NCBI RefSeq assembly: GCF_004336805.1
Contig: NZ_SJXM01000002.1
Location: 1 to 64,000, forward strand
Source of the DNA: Aeromicrobium sp. IC_218
Lineage (GTDB): Bacteria; Actinomycetota; Actinomycetes; Propionibacteriales; Nocardioidaceae
Direction: 5' to 3'
Length of the DNA: 64,000 bases
The position numbers and the translations under genes were made by a program. Below the pieces are notes generated by a model that was given only the letters and a program-made list of their open reading frames with translations, did not search any database and had not been told where the DNA came from. Positions 7,839 through 15,269 of this stretch are shown one piece after another (the first letter of the stretch is position 1; each line of letters opens with the position of its first letter).

Positions 7839-8729
7839 ATGGCGGAGCAGGGACGCACCGTGATGGTGCTGTCGGGCGGGGCGTCCCGCGGCGCGGCGCA
7901 GATCGGCATGCTGCGGGCCCTGCTGGAGCGCGACATCGTCCCCGACCACCTGGTCGGCACGTCCGTCGGCGCCCTCAACGCCGCCTTCGTGGCCTGCGAC
8001 CCGACGGTCGAGCGGGTCGACGCCCTGCACGAGAGCTGGCGCGGCCTCAGCGGCGGCACGATCTTCCCCGGCGGCACGTTCACGCGGATCCGTCACCTCA
8101 TGCGTCGTCGCCCCTACCTGTACGACAACGCCAACCTCGCCGGCCTGATCGACGACTGGATCGGCCACGAGCGCGTCGAGGACCTGCCCACGCCGGTGCG
8201 CATCGTCACCTCCGAGCTGGGGTCGGGCCTGCCGTCGTACCACGACTCGGGCGACCTGCGGGACGTGCTGCTCGCCTCGACCGCGCTGCCCGCCGTCTTC
8301 CCGCCGGTGCGGCTGACGAGCCCGCTCACCGGCGAGGAGACGATCCACGTCGACGGCGGCATCACCGACAACGTCCCGCTCGCCGGCGCGGTCGACCTGG
8401 AGCCCACCACCGTGTACGTGCTCAACGTCAGCCCGCCGGTACGGGCCCGCGCGCCCCGCAACCCCGTCGACGTGCTGATCATGTCGCTCGGCGCCTCGAT
8501 GCGGCTGCGCCCGGTCGTCGACCTCGGGCCGCGCACGCGCGTGGTCGAGCTCAGCTTCCCCGAGCTGGACGTGCCGATGACCGACTTCACCCAGACCGAC
8601 GCGCTCGTCCGCGCCGGACAGGAGGCCGCGGAGGCGGTGCTGGACGCCGTGGTGCCGGCCTCGGTCGAGGCCCCACGGCTGCGGCTGCTGCCGGGCCTGC
8701 GCCGCCGCTCCCGCGAGCAGGTGGCCTAG
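7839..8729 (+). CDS. Patatin-like phospholipase (RssA-type)
   Basis: A 296-residue protein with a patatin hydrolase domain. The oxyanion-hole loop SGGASRGAAQIG is at about residues 12-23, the nucleophile Ser42 lies in GTSVG and the catalytic Asp172 lies in VDGG, completing the Ser-Asp dyad. Such enzymes hydrolyse acyl esters of phospholipids or related lipids. No signal peptide is present, so it is cytoplasmic or membrane-associated. The ATG at 7839 is preceded by GAGGAGG at good spacing. The gene overlaps the convergent diguanylate cyclase gene by four bases at its 3' end. The 241-base gap upstream contains its own promoter region, divergent from paralogue 1. Confidence 0.9.
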   Translation: MAEQGRTVMVLSGGASRGAAQIGMLRALLERDIVPDHLVGTSVGALNAAFVACDPTVERVDALHESWRGLSGGTIFPGGTFTRIRHLMRRRPYLYDNANLAGLIDDWIGHERVEDLPTPVRIVTSELGSGLPSYHDSGDLRDVLLASTALPAVFPPVRLTSPLTGEETIHVDGGITDNVPLAGAVDLEPTTVYVLNVSPPVRARAPRNPVDVLIMSLGASMRLRPVVDLGPRTRVVELSFPELDVPMTDFTQTDALVRAGQEAAEAVLDAVVPASVEAPRLRLLPGLRRRSREQVA

Positions 8730-9904
8730 CCCAGCTCGACGAGCTCGCCGGGCGTCCGGTCGGCGGAGTCCGCGTGGCCGAGACGGTCGCGCCCGGCCCG
8801 CTTGGCGCGGTACAGCGCCGCGTCCGCCGCCGCCACGACGGCCGCGAGCCCGCGGTGGTCGGTCGTCGAGACGACGCCGTAGCTCGCGGTGACCTGCAGG
8901 TCCGGGTCGGGCATCGGCACGGCGCACAGCAGTGCGCGCAGCTCACGGACGACCCGTTCGGCGTCCTGGGGCGACGATCCGGGAAGCAGCAGCACGAACT
9001 CCTCGCCGCCGACCCGGGCCACGAGGTCGGACGCACGGACGACCGACCGGCACGCCTCGGCGAAGGCGCACAGCACCCGGTCGCCGACCTCGTGCCCCCA
9101 CGTGTCGTTGACCGTCTTGAAGTGGTCGAGGTCGGCGATCACGAGGGTGCCGCGCATCCCGCCACGACGCATGCGCTCGATCGCGACGGTCGCGCGACGG
9201 TCGAACTCGGCGCGGTTGAGCAGCTGGGTCAGACCGTCCCGCGTGGCCTGGCTGCGCAGCTCGCGCACCTGCTGCTCGGTCGACAGCGCGGTCATGCCGA
9301 GCACGCCGCCCATGAGCACCGCCAGGTTGACCAGCGTCGCCGGCACCGGGCCGAACAGCGCGTCGTAGCGGGCGTCCTGCGGACCCATCGTGAAGAACGC
9401 GACCGTGCGGACGAGGTAGAAGGCGGACTCGACGGCGATCGCGCCGGCCAGCGCCCGGCGCAGGCCGAGCCGTGGCCCGGTCGTGGTCCACAGGTGCAGG
9501 GCGGTCGCCCCCGTGGCCAGACCGAGGAGCGGCAGGTACACCAGGTCCCCCGCCCACGCCTTGGTCCCGGGGTCGTCCGCGGCGGTGACCAGCGCGACGA
9601 GCACCGGCGGCACCACGAGGGCCCGCGACACGGCGAGCCCGTCGACGGTGCGGACGCCCGCGTACAGGGCGATCGCGCCGCCGAGCAGCAGACCGTTCGC
9701 CGGGGGCAGCACGAGCGCCTGCGCGGACGTGCCGACACCGAGCATGAGGGTCGTGCCGAGCACGATCTGCAGGAGGGCCAGCGACCACAGGGCGGCGTAC
9801 GCCGCGCGCGTCACCCGGTAGGTGACGACGTAGAAGAGCACGAAGGCGGCCAGGACGACGACGACCAGGCTGATCCGCAACGACGCGATGTCCAGCGCTT
9901 CCAC
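8726..9904 (-). CDS. Membrane-bound diguanylate cyclase (GGDEF domain), paralogue 2
   Basis: This 392-residue protein has the same plan as paralogue 1: hydrophobic segments over residues 10-210, then a GGDEF domain. The active-site GGEEF is at 299-303 and the I-site RASD at 290-293; DLDHFKTVND (258-267) precedes them. It is predicted to synthesise c-di-GMP under product inhibition. The start is GTG at 9904, preceded by GGGGGAGG at about seven bases, and gives an N-terminus aligned to the other paralogues (LDIASLRISLVVVV). The longer open frame upstream is rejected because it would swallow the permease gene in another frame. The C-terminal tail extends about 20 residues beyond the paralogues. 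Confidence 0.91.
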   Translation of the reverse strand: MEALDIASLRISLVVVVLAAFVLFYVVTYRVTRAAYAALWSLALLQIVLGTTLMLGVGTSAQALVLPPANGLLLGGAIALYAGVRTVDGLAVSRALVVPPVLVALVTAADDPGTKAWAGDLVYLPLLGLATGATALHLWTTTGPRLGLRRALAGAIAVESAFYLVRTVAFFTMGPQDARYDALFGPVPATLVNLAVLMGGVLGMTALSTEQQVRELRSQATRDGLTQLLNRAEFDRRATVAIERMRRGGMRGTLVIADLDHFKTVNDTWGHEVGDRVLCAFAEACRSVVRASDLVARVGGEEFVLLLPGSSPQDAERVVRELRALLCAVPMPDPDLQVTASYGVVSTTDHRGLAAVVAAADAALYRAKRAGRDRLGHADSADRTPGELVELG

Positions 9905-10002
9905 CCTTGACCTCCCCCGGACGAGTGCGTCCAGCCTGCCAGGTCCGCCGCCGGCGACGGACCGGTTCGGCGCGGAACCACCCGACCGGACTAGGCCATC
10001 TG

Positions 10003-11526
10003 CTACCGGTGGCGGCGGATCGTCTCGCCGCGGAAGAAGCCGGGCTGCCGGAAGCGCATCACGAGCATGATGACGACGCCGAGCAGCAGCACCGCACTGC
10101 CGAGGACGAACACCGTGCCGACGCCGAGGACGCTCGACCCCGAGCCGTAGCCGGGGTCCATCGAGTCGTGCGCGGTGCTCACGAACATGACCAGCAGGAT
10201 CACGCCGCCCAGCAGCGGCGCGAGGAACTGGAAGGTCGCGCTGCGCAGCGACGAGAAGGCCTCGCGGCGGAAGTACCAGACGCACGCCAGGGCGGTGACG
10301 CCGTAGTAGAAGCAGATCATCAGGCCGAGGGCGGTGATGGTGTCCCACAGCGCGTTCTCGCTCAGCAGCCGGGTGATCACGTAGAACCCGCCCGCCGTCG
10401 CGCCGGCGGTGATCGTCGCGACCGAGGGCGACATGAAGCGCGGCGAGATCCGCGACAGGCCGGAGGGCAGCGCCTTGTAGTGGCTCATCGCCAGCATCGT
10501 GCGGGCGGGCGAGACGAGCGTCGACTGCAGCGACGCCGCGGACGACGACAGGATCGCCAGCGACATCAGGATCGCGAACGGGCCCATGATCGGCTCGGCC
10601 AGGACGGCGAACATGGACTCCTGGTTCTCGGGGTTGCCGGCGCCCAGGCCGGTGGTGCCGATGCCGGCGTAGGCGATGACCGCGACCGAGCAGAGCATGT
10701 AGATGCCCATGATGACCAGCACCGTGAGGGTCGCCGCACGGCCCGGGACCTTCTCGGGGTCGGTGGTCTCCTCGTTCATCGTGAGCGTGACGTCCCAGCC
10801 CCAGAAGATGAAGATCGACAGCGAGACGCCGGCGGCGAACGCGCCGAACGACTCGATGGCGGTGGGGTCGAACCAGTCCAGGGACACCGGCGTGGCGTCG
10901 AACGCCGTCCCGTTGCCGACGTGGACGAACGCCGAGACCGCGAACCAGACCAGGACGACGACCTGGAACGACACCAGCACGTACTGGAACGCCTTGGTCG
11001 CCTCCATGCCGCGGTAGGAGATCCAGCAGGCCACGGCGATGAACACCAGCGTGGTCGGGATGTTGATCCACAGGTTGGTCGTCAGGTCGGCGAGGTCGTC
11101 GTTCCCGAAGACCTGGCCGAGCATGATGTAGAAGAAGTCCACCGCGACCGCGGCCAGGTTGGACAGCACGATGATCGTCGCGGCGATCAGCCCCCAGCCA
11201 CCCATCCAGCCGATCCACGGCCCGAACGCGCGCGTGGCCCAGGTGAACGACGTGCCCGAGTCGGGCATGGCGCGGTTGAGCTCGCGGTAGCCGAGCGCGA
11301 CGAGCAGCATCGGCAGGAACCCGGCGATGAAGACGGCCGGCAGCTGGGTCCCGACCTCCGCCACCGTCGGGCCGAGGGCCGCGGTGAGGGTGTAGGCCGG
11401 GGCGATGCACGAGATGCCGATGACGACCGCGCCGAGCACGCCGACGGTGCCCGTGCTGAGCCCCTTGCTGCTCAGGCCGGACTCGGACGGCGGGGCGGGC
11501 GCGACGGTGCTGTCTGCACGACTCAT
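10003..11526 (-). CDS. APC-superfamily amino acid/polyamine permease, probable putrescine importer
   Basis: A 507-residue transporter with about 12 hydrophobic helices. The N-terminal consensus of APC permeases is present: GAVVIGISCIAPAYTLTAALG in helix 1, and SGTSFTWATRAFGPWIGWMGGWG before helix 3. It catalyses uptake of an amino acid or amine. The substrate is inferred from context: it is the last gene of a minus-strand cluster following a universal stress protein and a putrescine-oxidase homologue, so putrescine or another amine is likely. The ATG at 11526 follows AAGGAA at seven bases. The 61-base gap upstream may hold a weak promoter or be transcribed through. Confidence 0.85.
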   Translation of the reverse strand: MSRADSTVAPAPPSESGLSSKGLSTGTVGVLGAVVIGISCIAPAYTLTAALGPTVAEVGTQLPAVFIAGFLPMLLVALGYRELNRAMPDSGTSFTWATRAFGPWIGWMGGWGLIAATIIVLSNLAAVAVDFFYIMLGQVFGNDDLADLTTNLWINIPTTLVFIAVACWISYRGMEATKAFQYVLVSFQVVVLVWFAVSAFVHVGNGTAFDATPVSLDWFDPTAIESFGAFAAGVSLSIFIFWGWDVTLTMNEETTDPEKVPGRAATLTVLVIMGIYMLCSVAVIAYAGIGTTGLGAGNPENQESMFAVLAEPIMGPFAILMSLAILSSSAASLQSTLVSPARTMLAMSHYKALPSGLSRISPRFMSPSVATITAGATAGGFYVITRLLSENALWDTITALGLMICFYYGVTALACVWYFRREAFSSLRSATFQFLAPLLGGVILLVMFVSTAHDSMDPGYGSGSSVLGVGTVFVLGSAVLLLGVVIMLVMRFRQPGFFRGETIRRHR

Positions 11527-11587
11527 GTCGGTGTTCCTTCGTTCCGAGGCGTCGCGCGTGGTCGGCGGCGCCCTGCGGTGGGTGCTG

Positions 11588-12463
11588 CTACGACTGGGTG
11601 GAGATCTTGTAGCTCTTGGGGACGACCATCAGCGGGACCGGCAGGGTGCGCAGCACCCGCTGGGCCGTCGCCCCGAGGAACAGGCGACGCTTCCGCGCCA
11701 GCCGGCTGGACCCGACGACGGCGACCTCCCCCGGCTTCCAGGTCAGCTCGGCGACGGCGTCGTCGATGCTGTCGCCGGACGCCACGGTCACCTCGGCCTC
11801 GATGCCCAGCACCGAGACGAGCTCGGCGACCCGGGCGCGCTCGGCGGCCACCAGCTCCGGCACGGACGCCGACCCGGTGGGCAGCTCGTCCTGGGCCAGC
11901 AGCGAGACGACGCGCAGCGGCAGACCCTGCGCGGCCGCGGACTCCGCGGCGAACCGCACGACCGACTTGTGACCGGGCCGGTTGCCGACCAGGACCGTGT
12001 AGCGCTCCAGCCGGCCCTGAGCCTGCTCGAGCGACGCGACCGCCTCGGGCGAGCCCATGGCGACCGGGATCGGCGAGGAGTGCAGCAGGGCGCTGGCGAC
12101 CGCGCCGGGGGCGAAGAACCCGGCCACGTGACGCTTGCGCCCGCCGAGGACGATCGCCTGGGCGCCGGTCTCCTCCGCCATGGCGATGAGCCCCTCGGCC
12201 GGCGAGGAGACCGCGCGGGCCATGACGCGGGCGGTGACGCCCTCCGGGACGAGCGCGAGCGCCTCCTCGGCCCAGGCGTCGACCTGGTCGGCCAGCACGG
12301 ACGAGTAGCCGTGGTCGGTGCCGGGATAGACGGCCGAGAACGGCGTGTGCTCGGGCAGGACGATGGCCAGGTCCAGGTGGGCGCCGGGCCCGCCCAGCGC
12401 GCAGGCCAGTGCGACGGCCTCGGCGCCCCGGTCGTCCGCGGTGTATCCGACGAGCCAGCGCAT
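11588..12463 (-). CDS. Universal stress protein, tandem Usp domains
   Basis: The 291-residue protein contains two Usp domains (about 1-138 and 150-285). In the second, the motif GSSRLARKRRLFLGATAQRVLRT resembles the ATP-binding loop G-x2-G-x9-G(S/T), with some positions altered. In the first, VLGGRKRHVAGFFAPGAVASALL is the degenerate equivalent. Usp proteins bind nucleotides and modulate stress physiology. In actinobacteria a Usp gene is often placed next to transporters of the APC family, as here. It begins three bases after the end of the putrescine oxidase gene, so it belongs to that operon. GGGGG precedes the ATG. Confidence 0.87.
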   Translation of the reverse strand: MRWLVGYTADDRGAEAVALACALGGPGAHLDLAIVLPEHTPFSAVYPGTDHGYSSVLADQVDAWAEEALALVPEGVTARVMARAVSSPAEGLIAMAEETGAQAIVLGGRKRHVAGFFAPGAVASALLHSSPIPVAMGSPEAVASLEQAQGRLERYTVLVGNRPGHKSVVRFAAESAAAQGLPLRVVSLLAQDELPTGSASVPELVAAERARVAELVSVLGIEAEVTVASGDSIDDAVAELTWKPGEVAVVGSSRLARKRRLFLGATAQRVLRTLPVPLMVVPKSYKISTQS

Positions 12464-12465
12464 GC

Positions 12466-13890
12466 CTAGGCCCCCTTCAGGCTGAGCGTGCCGAACGGCG
12501 AGGTGGCACCGTCCAGGTCCGGGTCGGACGTCGTGCCGTCGAGCGCCGCCACGATGCGCGCGGCCGTGCGGCGGCCCATGCGGACGGCGCCGTCGACGTG
12601 CTGGTACCCCTCGCCGGCCAGGTCGGACGAGGAGAAGTAGATCGGCCCGACGTTGTCGTGCTGGTCCGGACCGAACCGGTGGAGCCCACCCAGGTCGTAG
12701 CTCGTGGCGTACGCGCCCCGCGTCCACTCCTCGGAGGCGAAGTCCGACTCGTAGTAGACGACCGGCTCGAGCGCCTCGTCGCCGAGGTACGCGGCCACGC
12801 TCTGCAGGACCGCGGCCCGGCGCTCGTCGGCCGGCAGGGCGAACATCTCGTCGGCGCGCAGGTCGGAGATGAACCCGACGAGGGTGCCGGTGGACTCGCC
12901 CACGTAGGTGTTGTCGTACACCTCGCTCACGATTCCCGCGGGGGCGAAGCCGGTGCCCGACAGCCCCTGCTCGCGCCAGAACGGCGTCGCGTAGACGGCG
13001 TGGACCTTGATGACGAGCCCCATGGACTGGTGCTGGTGGGTCACGTGCTGGCGACGCGGCAGCGGCGGGTCGTACGACAGGCGCGAGTAGAGGTTCGGCG
13101 GGACAGCCAGGACGACCTTGCGGGCCTTGACCGTCACGTCCGCGCCGTGGGCGACGACGCCGTCCTCGGACCACTCGAGCCGCAGCACCGGGTTGCCCAG
13201 GTGCACGTCGTCACCGAGGCGCTCGGCGAGGGCCTTCGAGACGCCCTGCATCGTGCCCACCACGCGGCGGTCGAGGATGAAGTCCTCGTCCACGAGGTTC
13301 GAGAACGAGCCGGCGGACGCGGCCATCAGCAGCGCCTGCAGCGCCGAGAACGCGTAGGCGGGCTTGGTCAGCATGCCGCCGGCGATGAACGGTGCCACGT
13401 TGGCGCAGGCGACCTCGTCGCTCGACAGCGTCCGCAGCCAGTCGTGGAAGGAGATGCGGTCCAGCTCCTCCGCGCGCGGGTGCGCCCACGGCGCGTCCGG
13501 GTCGACCTCCGCCACGACCGCGTCGATCGCCGCGACGAGGGCGTCCATCTCGGCGACGGTCGACGCGGCCAGCGGGAAGTCACCGCCGCTGTAGACCGTG
13601 CGGGTGCCGTCCGCGGCGACGTAGACCGAGTCGCCCTCGCGGTAGCGCGCGAACGTCTCCAGGCCGAGCTCCTCGATGAGCGAGTACAGGGCAGTCTGGT
13701 CCGGCGAGACCCACTGGCCGCCGATCTCGATCGTCGCCCCGTCCATCTGCTCGGTCCAGGTCCGCCCGCCGACGCGGTCACGGGCCTCCAGGACCGCGAC
13801 GGTCCGGCCGGCCTTGCGCAGCTCGTAGGCCGCCGTGAGGCCGGACGGCCCGGCTCCGACGACGACGACGTCGCGCTCGAGGAATCGCAT
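12466..13890 (-). CDS. puo: Putrescine oxidase (flavin monoamine oxidase family)
   Basis: This 474-residue FAD amine oxidase has the dinucleotide-binding motif VGAGPSG (11-17), then LEARDRVGGRTW (34-45) and the GG-doublet segment IEIGGQWVSPDQTALY (55-70). The C-terminal FAD contact GEGYQHVDGAVRMG is also present. The sequence closely follows the Rhodococcus/Micrococcus putrescine oxidases, including FIAGGMLTKPA and MAASAGSFSNLVDEDFILD. Those enzymes oxidise putrescine to 4-aminobutanal, with H2O2 and ammonia. Substrate preference is inferred from that resemblance. It is the first gene of the puo-usp-permease cluster. A perfect palindrome lies in its promoter region, between it and a divergent tetR gene. 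Confidence 0.85.
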   Translation of the reverse strand: MRFLERDVVVVGAGPSGLTAAYELRKAGRTVAVLEARDRVGGRTWTEQMDGATIEIGGQWVSPDQTALYSLIEELGLETFARYREGDSVYVAADGTRTVYSGGDFPLAASTVAEMDALVAAIDAVVAEVDPDAPWAHPRAEELDRISFHDWLRTLSSDEVACANVAPFIAGGMLTKPAYAFSALQALLMAASAGSFSNLVDEDFILDRRVVGTMQGVSKALAERLGDDVHLGNPVLRLEWSEDGVVAHGADVTVKARKVVLAVPPNLYSRLSYDPPLPRRQHVTHQHQSMGLVIKVHAVYATPFWREQGLSGTGFAPAGIVSEVYDNTYVGESTGTLVGFISDLRADEMFALPADERRAAVLQSVAAYLGDEALEPVVYYESDFASEEWTRGAYATSYDLGGLHRFGPDQHDNVGPIYFSSSDLAGEGYQHVDGAVRMGRRTAARIVAALDGTTSDPDLDGATSPFGTLSLKGA

Positions 13891-13912
13891 GGTGCCTACT
13901 TCCCGGAAGATC

Positions 13913-13933
13913 TAAATGAACTGGATTCATTTA
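13913..13933. promoter_or_regulatory. Perfect 21-bp palindromic operator between puo and tetR
   Basis: TAAATGAA (13913-13920), spacer CTGGA and TTCATTTA (13926-13933) form an uninterrupted 8-bp inverted repeat in an AT-rich island of an otherwise GC-rich region. It is placed between the divergent puo (start 13890) and tetR (start 13996) genes, as expected for autoregulated TetR systems. A possible tetR promoter (TGGATT 13922-13927, 17 bases, GATAGT 13945-13950) overlaps the right half, so binding would block both promoters. Confidence 0.75.
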
Positions 13934-13995
13934 ACTGCGGGTGCGATAGTAGCCGACGTGTCCCGCATCACGCACATCCCCGTCAGGAGCCGACC

Positions 13996-14664
13996 GTGAG
14001 CCGACCGACCGTCGGTCCGGCTCCGGCCCGGCGGCGCCGCGCCGGACGGCCGTCGGCCGGCGTGCTCGACCGCCGGATCATCGCCCGCGCCGCGCTCGAC
14101 GTCGTGTCGGCCCGCGGGTACTCCGGCCTCACCATGTCGGCGGTGGCCACGTCGCTCGGCGTCTCGCCGTCGGCCCTGTACAACCACGTGAGCTCCAAGC
14201 AGGAGCTGCTGCAGTGGATCCAGGAGCTGGTGATGGACGGGGTCGACCACTCGCTGTTCGCGACCCACCCGCTCGACGAGGCGCTCGTGCGCTGGGCGCG
14301 CACCTACCGCGACGTGTTCGCCGACCACGCGCCGCTGATCCCGCTCATCGCGGTCATGCCCGTCTCCAGCTCGCGGCGCCTGCTCGAGATGTACGAGGCG
14401 GTGACCGGCGGCTTCGTCCGGGCCGGCTGGCCGCGCGAGGCGGTCGTCCCGGCCATCGTCGCGCTGGAGTCGTTCGTGTTCGGCTCCGCGCTCGACGCGA
14501 CGGCACCGGACGACATCTTCGACCCGGGCGAGCACGCGGGCACGCTGCCTCAGTTCGAGGACGCCCTGGCCGCCCAGCGCGCGACCGGTGAGCACAACGC
14601 CGACGCTGCCTTCGCCACGGGCCTGCGGGCGATGGTCGCGGGCCTGCTCGCGTCCCGGCCCTGA
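13996..14664 (+). CDS. TetR-family repressor of the putrescine module
   Basis: A 222-residue regulator with an N-terminal TetR helix-turn-helix at about residues 25-70. SAVATSLGVSPSALYNHVSSKQELL holds the recognition helix. A ligand-binding TetR_C-type domain follows (about 85-215), rich in hydrophobic helices. The N-terminal ~20 residues are basic. The start is GTG at 13996, six bases after AGGAG. Divergent orientation from puo plus the perfect palindrome in the shared promoter region suggest it represses the puo-usp-permease operon and itself, releasing on an amine or an aldehyde product; the inducer is inference. A strong hairpin follows its stop. Confidence 0.88.
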   Translation: MSRPTVGPAPARRRRAGRPSAGVLDRRIIARAALDVVSARGYSGLTMSAVATSLGVSPSALYNHVSSKQELLQWIQELVMDGVDHSLFATHPLDEALVRWARTYRDVFADHAPLIPLIAVMPVSSSRRLLEMYEAVTGGFVRAGWPREAVVPAIVALESFVFGSALDATAPDDIFDPGEHAGTLPQFEDALAAQRATGEHNADAAFATGLRAMVAGLLASRP

Positions 14665-14687
14665 CCGGCGGCACGGCACCACGAGAA

Positions 14688-14719
14688 AGGAGCAGGCCCC
14701 CTCGCGGGGGCCTGCTCCT
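14688..14719. terminator. Bidirectional terminator between tetR and tRNA-Leu
   Basis: A 14-bp perfect stem (14688-14701 paired with 14706-14719) with a TCGC loop lies between the 3' end of tetR (plus) and the 3' end of the tRNA gene (minus). On the plus strand it is followed by GTGTTCCTTG; on the minus strand by CTTTCTCG. It is well placed to end both transcripts. Confidence 0.8.
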
Positions 14720-14732
14720 GTGTTCCTTGCTG

Positions 14733-14817
14733 TGTCCGAGGGGGGACTTGAACCCCCATGCCCTATACGGGCACTAGCACCTCAAGCTAGCGCGTCTACC
14801 TATTCCGCCACCCGGAC
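14733..14817 (-). tRNA. tRNA-Leu (anticodon GAG)
   Basis: An 85-nt class II tRNA. The acceptor stem GTCCGGG pairs with CTCGGAC (one G-U), with discriminator A. The anticodon stem-loop CTAGC-TTGAGGT-GCTAG gives anticodon GAG, reading CUC and CUU. The long variable arm (TGCCCGTATAGGGCA) is typical of leucine tRNAs. The T-arm GGGGGTTCAAGTCCCCC is intact. The 3' CCA is not encoded. A candidate promoter upstream on the minus strand is weak and not certain. Confidence 0.96.
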
Positions 14818-15269
14818 CCGGGCTCTTGCGAACCCGCTGTGACAACTCCCGAAGACTACCAAACCGTGCTCGGGCCACCCAAACCCGGGTCCCCTCACCC
14901 GTCCCCGGAAGACGGAGGGGCCCCGGGAGGTATGAGCTCTCGGGGCCCCGTCACGAGCGAGCGTGATGTCTCTCGCCCGGATCCGGCAGCGGCTGTCACC
15001 GGTCCCGACCGTCCGCATCACCGGCGGCACGCGTCAGGGGGCAAAACCGTGGCGACTGGGAGTCGGTGTCCCCGCTGCCTACGCGCTCCGGCGCACCGGA
15101 GCGTGGGTCCTTTCTAGGGCGCGGGCGCACCTCGGCGCAAGCAGTTCGCCGAGAAAACCCGCAGAAGGGACGTCGGTCCACCGGGCGCCCACAGGCGGCC
15201 CCTCCCCACCCACAGGCCGGACGCGGTTGTGCACGCTCTGCCCACAGGTCCGTCCACAGGTGGGGACGG
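14818..15269. other. 452-base intergenic region with hairpins and a CCCACAGG cluster
   Basis: No convincing gene is present; open frames here lack family features and overlap each other. It holds the tRNA-Leu promoter on the minus strand. It also contains a GGGGCCCCGGGAG/CTCTCGGGGCCCC hairpin (14917-14949), the structured segment 14985-15115 listed separately, and a CTCGGCG/CGCCGAG hairpin (15131-15153). Four copies of CCCACAGG or TCCACAGG start at 15188, 15209, 15241 and 15253, with TTGTGCAC at 15227-15234. The function of these elements is unknown. Confidence 0.55.
14985..15115 (+). ncRNA. Candidate structured RNA ending in a terminator-like hairpin
   Basis: On the plus strand GGCAGCGG (14985-14992) pairs perfectly with CCGCTGCC (15072-15079), and CACCG (14996-15000 region) can pair with CGGTG just inside it, closing an approximately 80-nt loop. 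Immediately after comes a 10-bp hairpin (15082-15091 with 15096-15105, loop CGCA) followed by GGTCCTTTCT, resembling an intrinsic terminator. This layout fits a small RNA or a long 6S-like hairpin, but no known RNA family motif was recognised, and the strand and boundaries are guesses. Confidence 0.3.

Noticed and set aside
12409..14664. Long plus-strand frame of 751 codons ending in the TetR gene
   Set aside because: Only the last 222 codons show TetR features; the rest is antisense to putrescine oxidase, and a GTG with AGGAG marks the true start.
15188..15260. Chromosomal replication origin
   Set aside because: The motifs are not true DnaA boxes and no dnaA, dnaN or parAB genes are nearby; kept only as an unexplained motif cluster.
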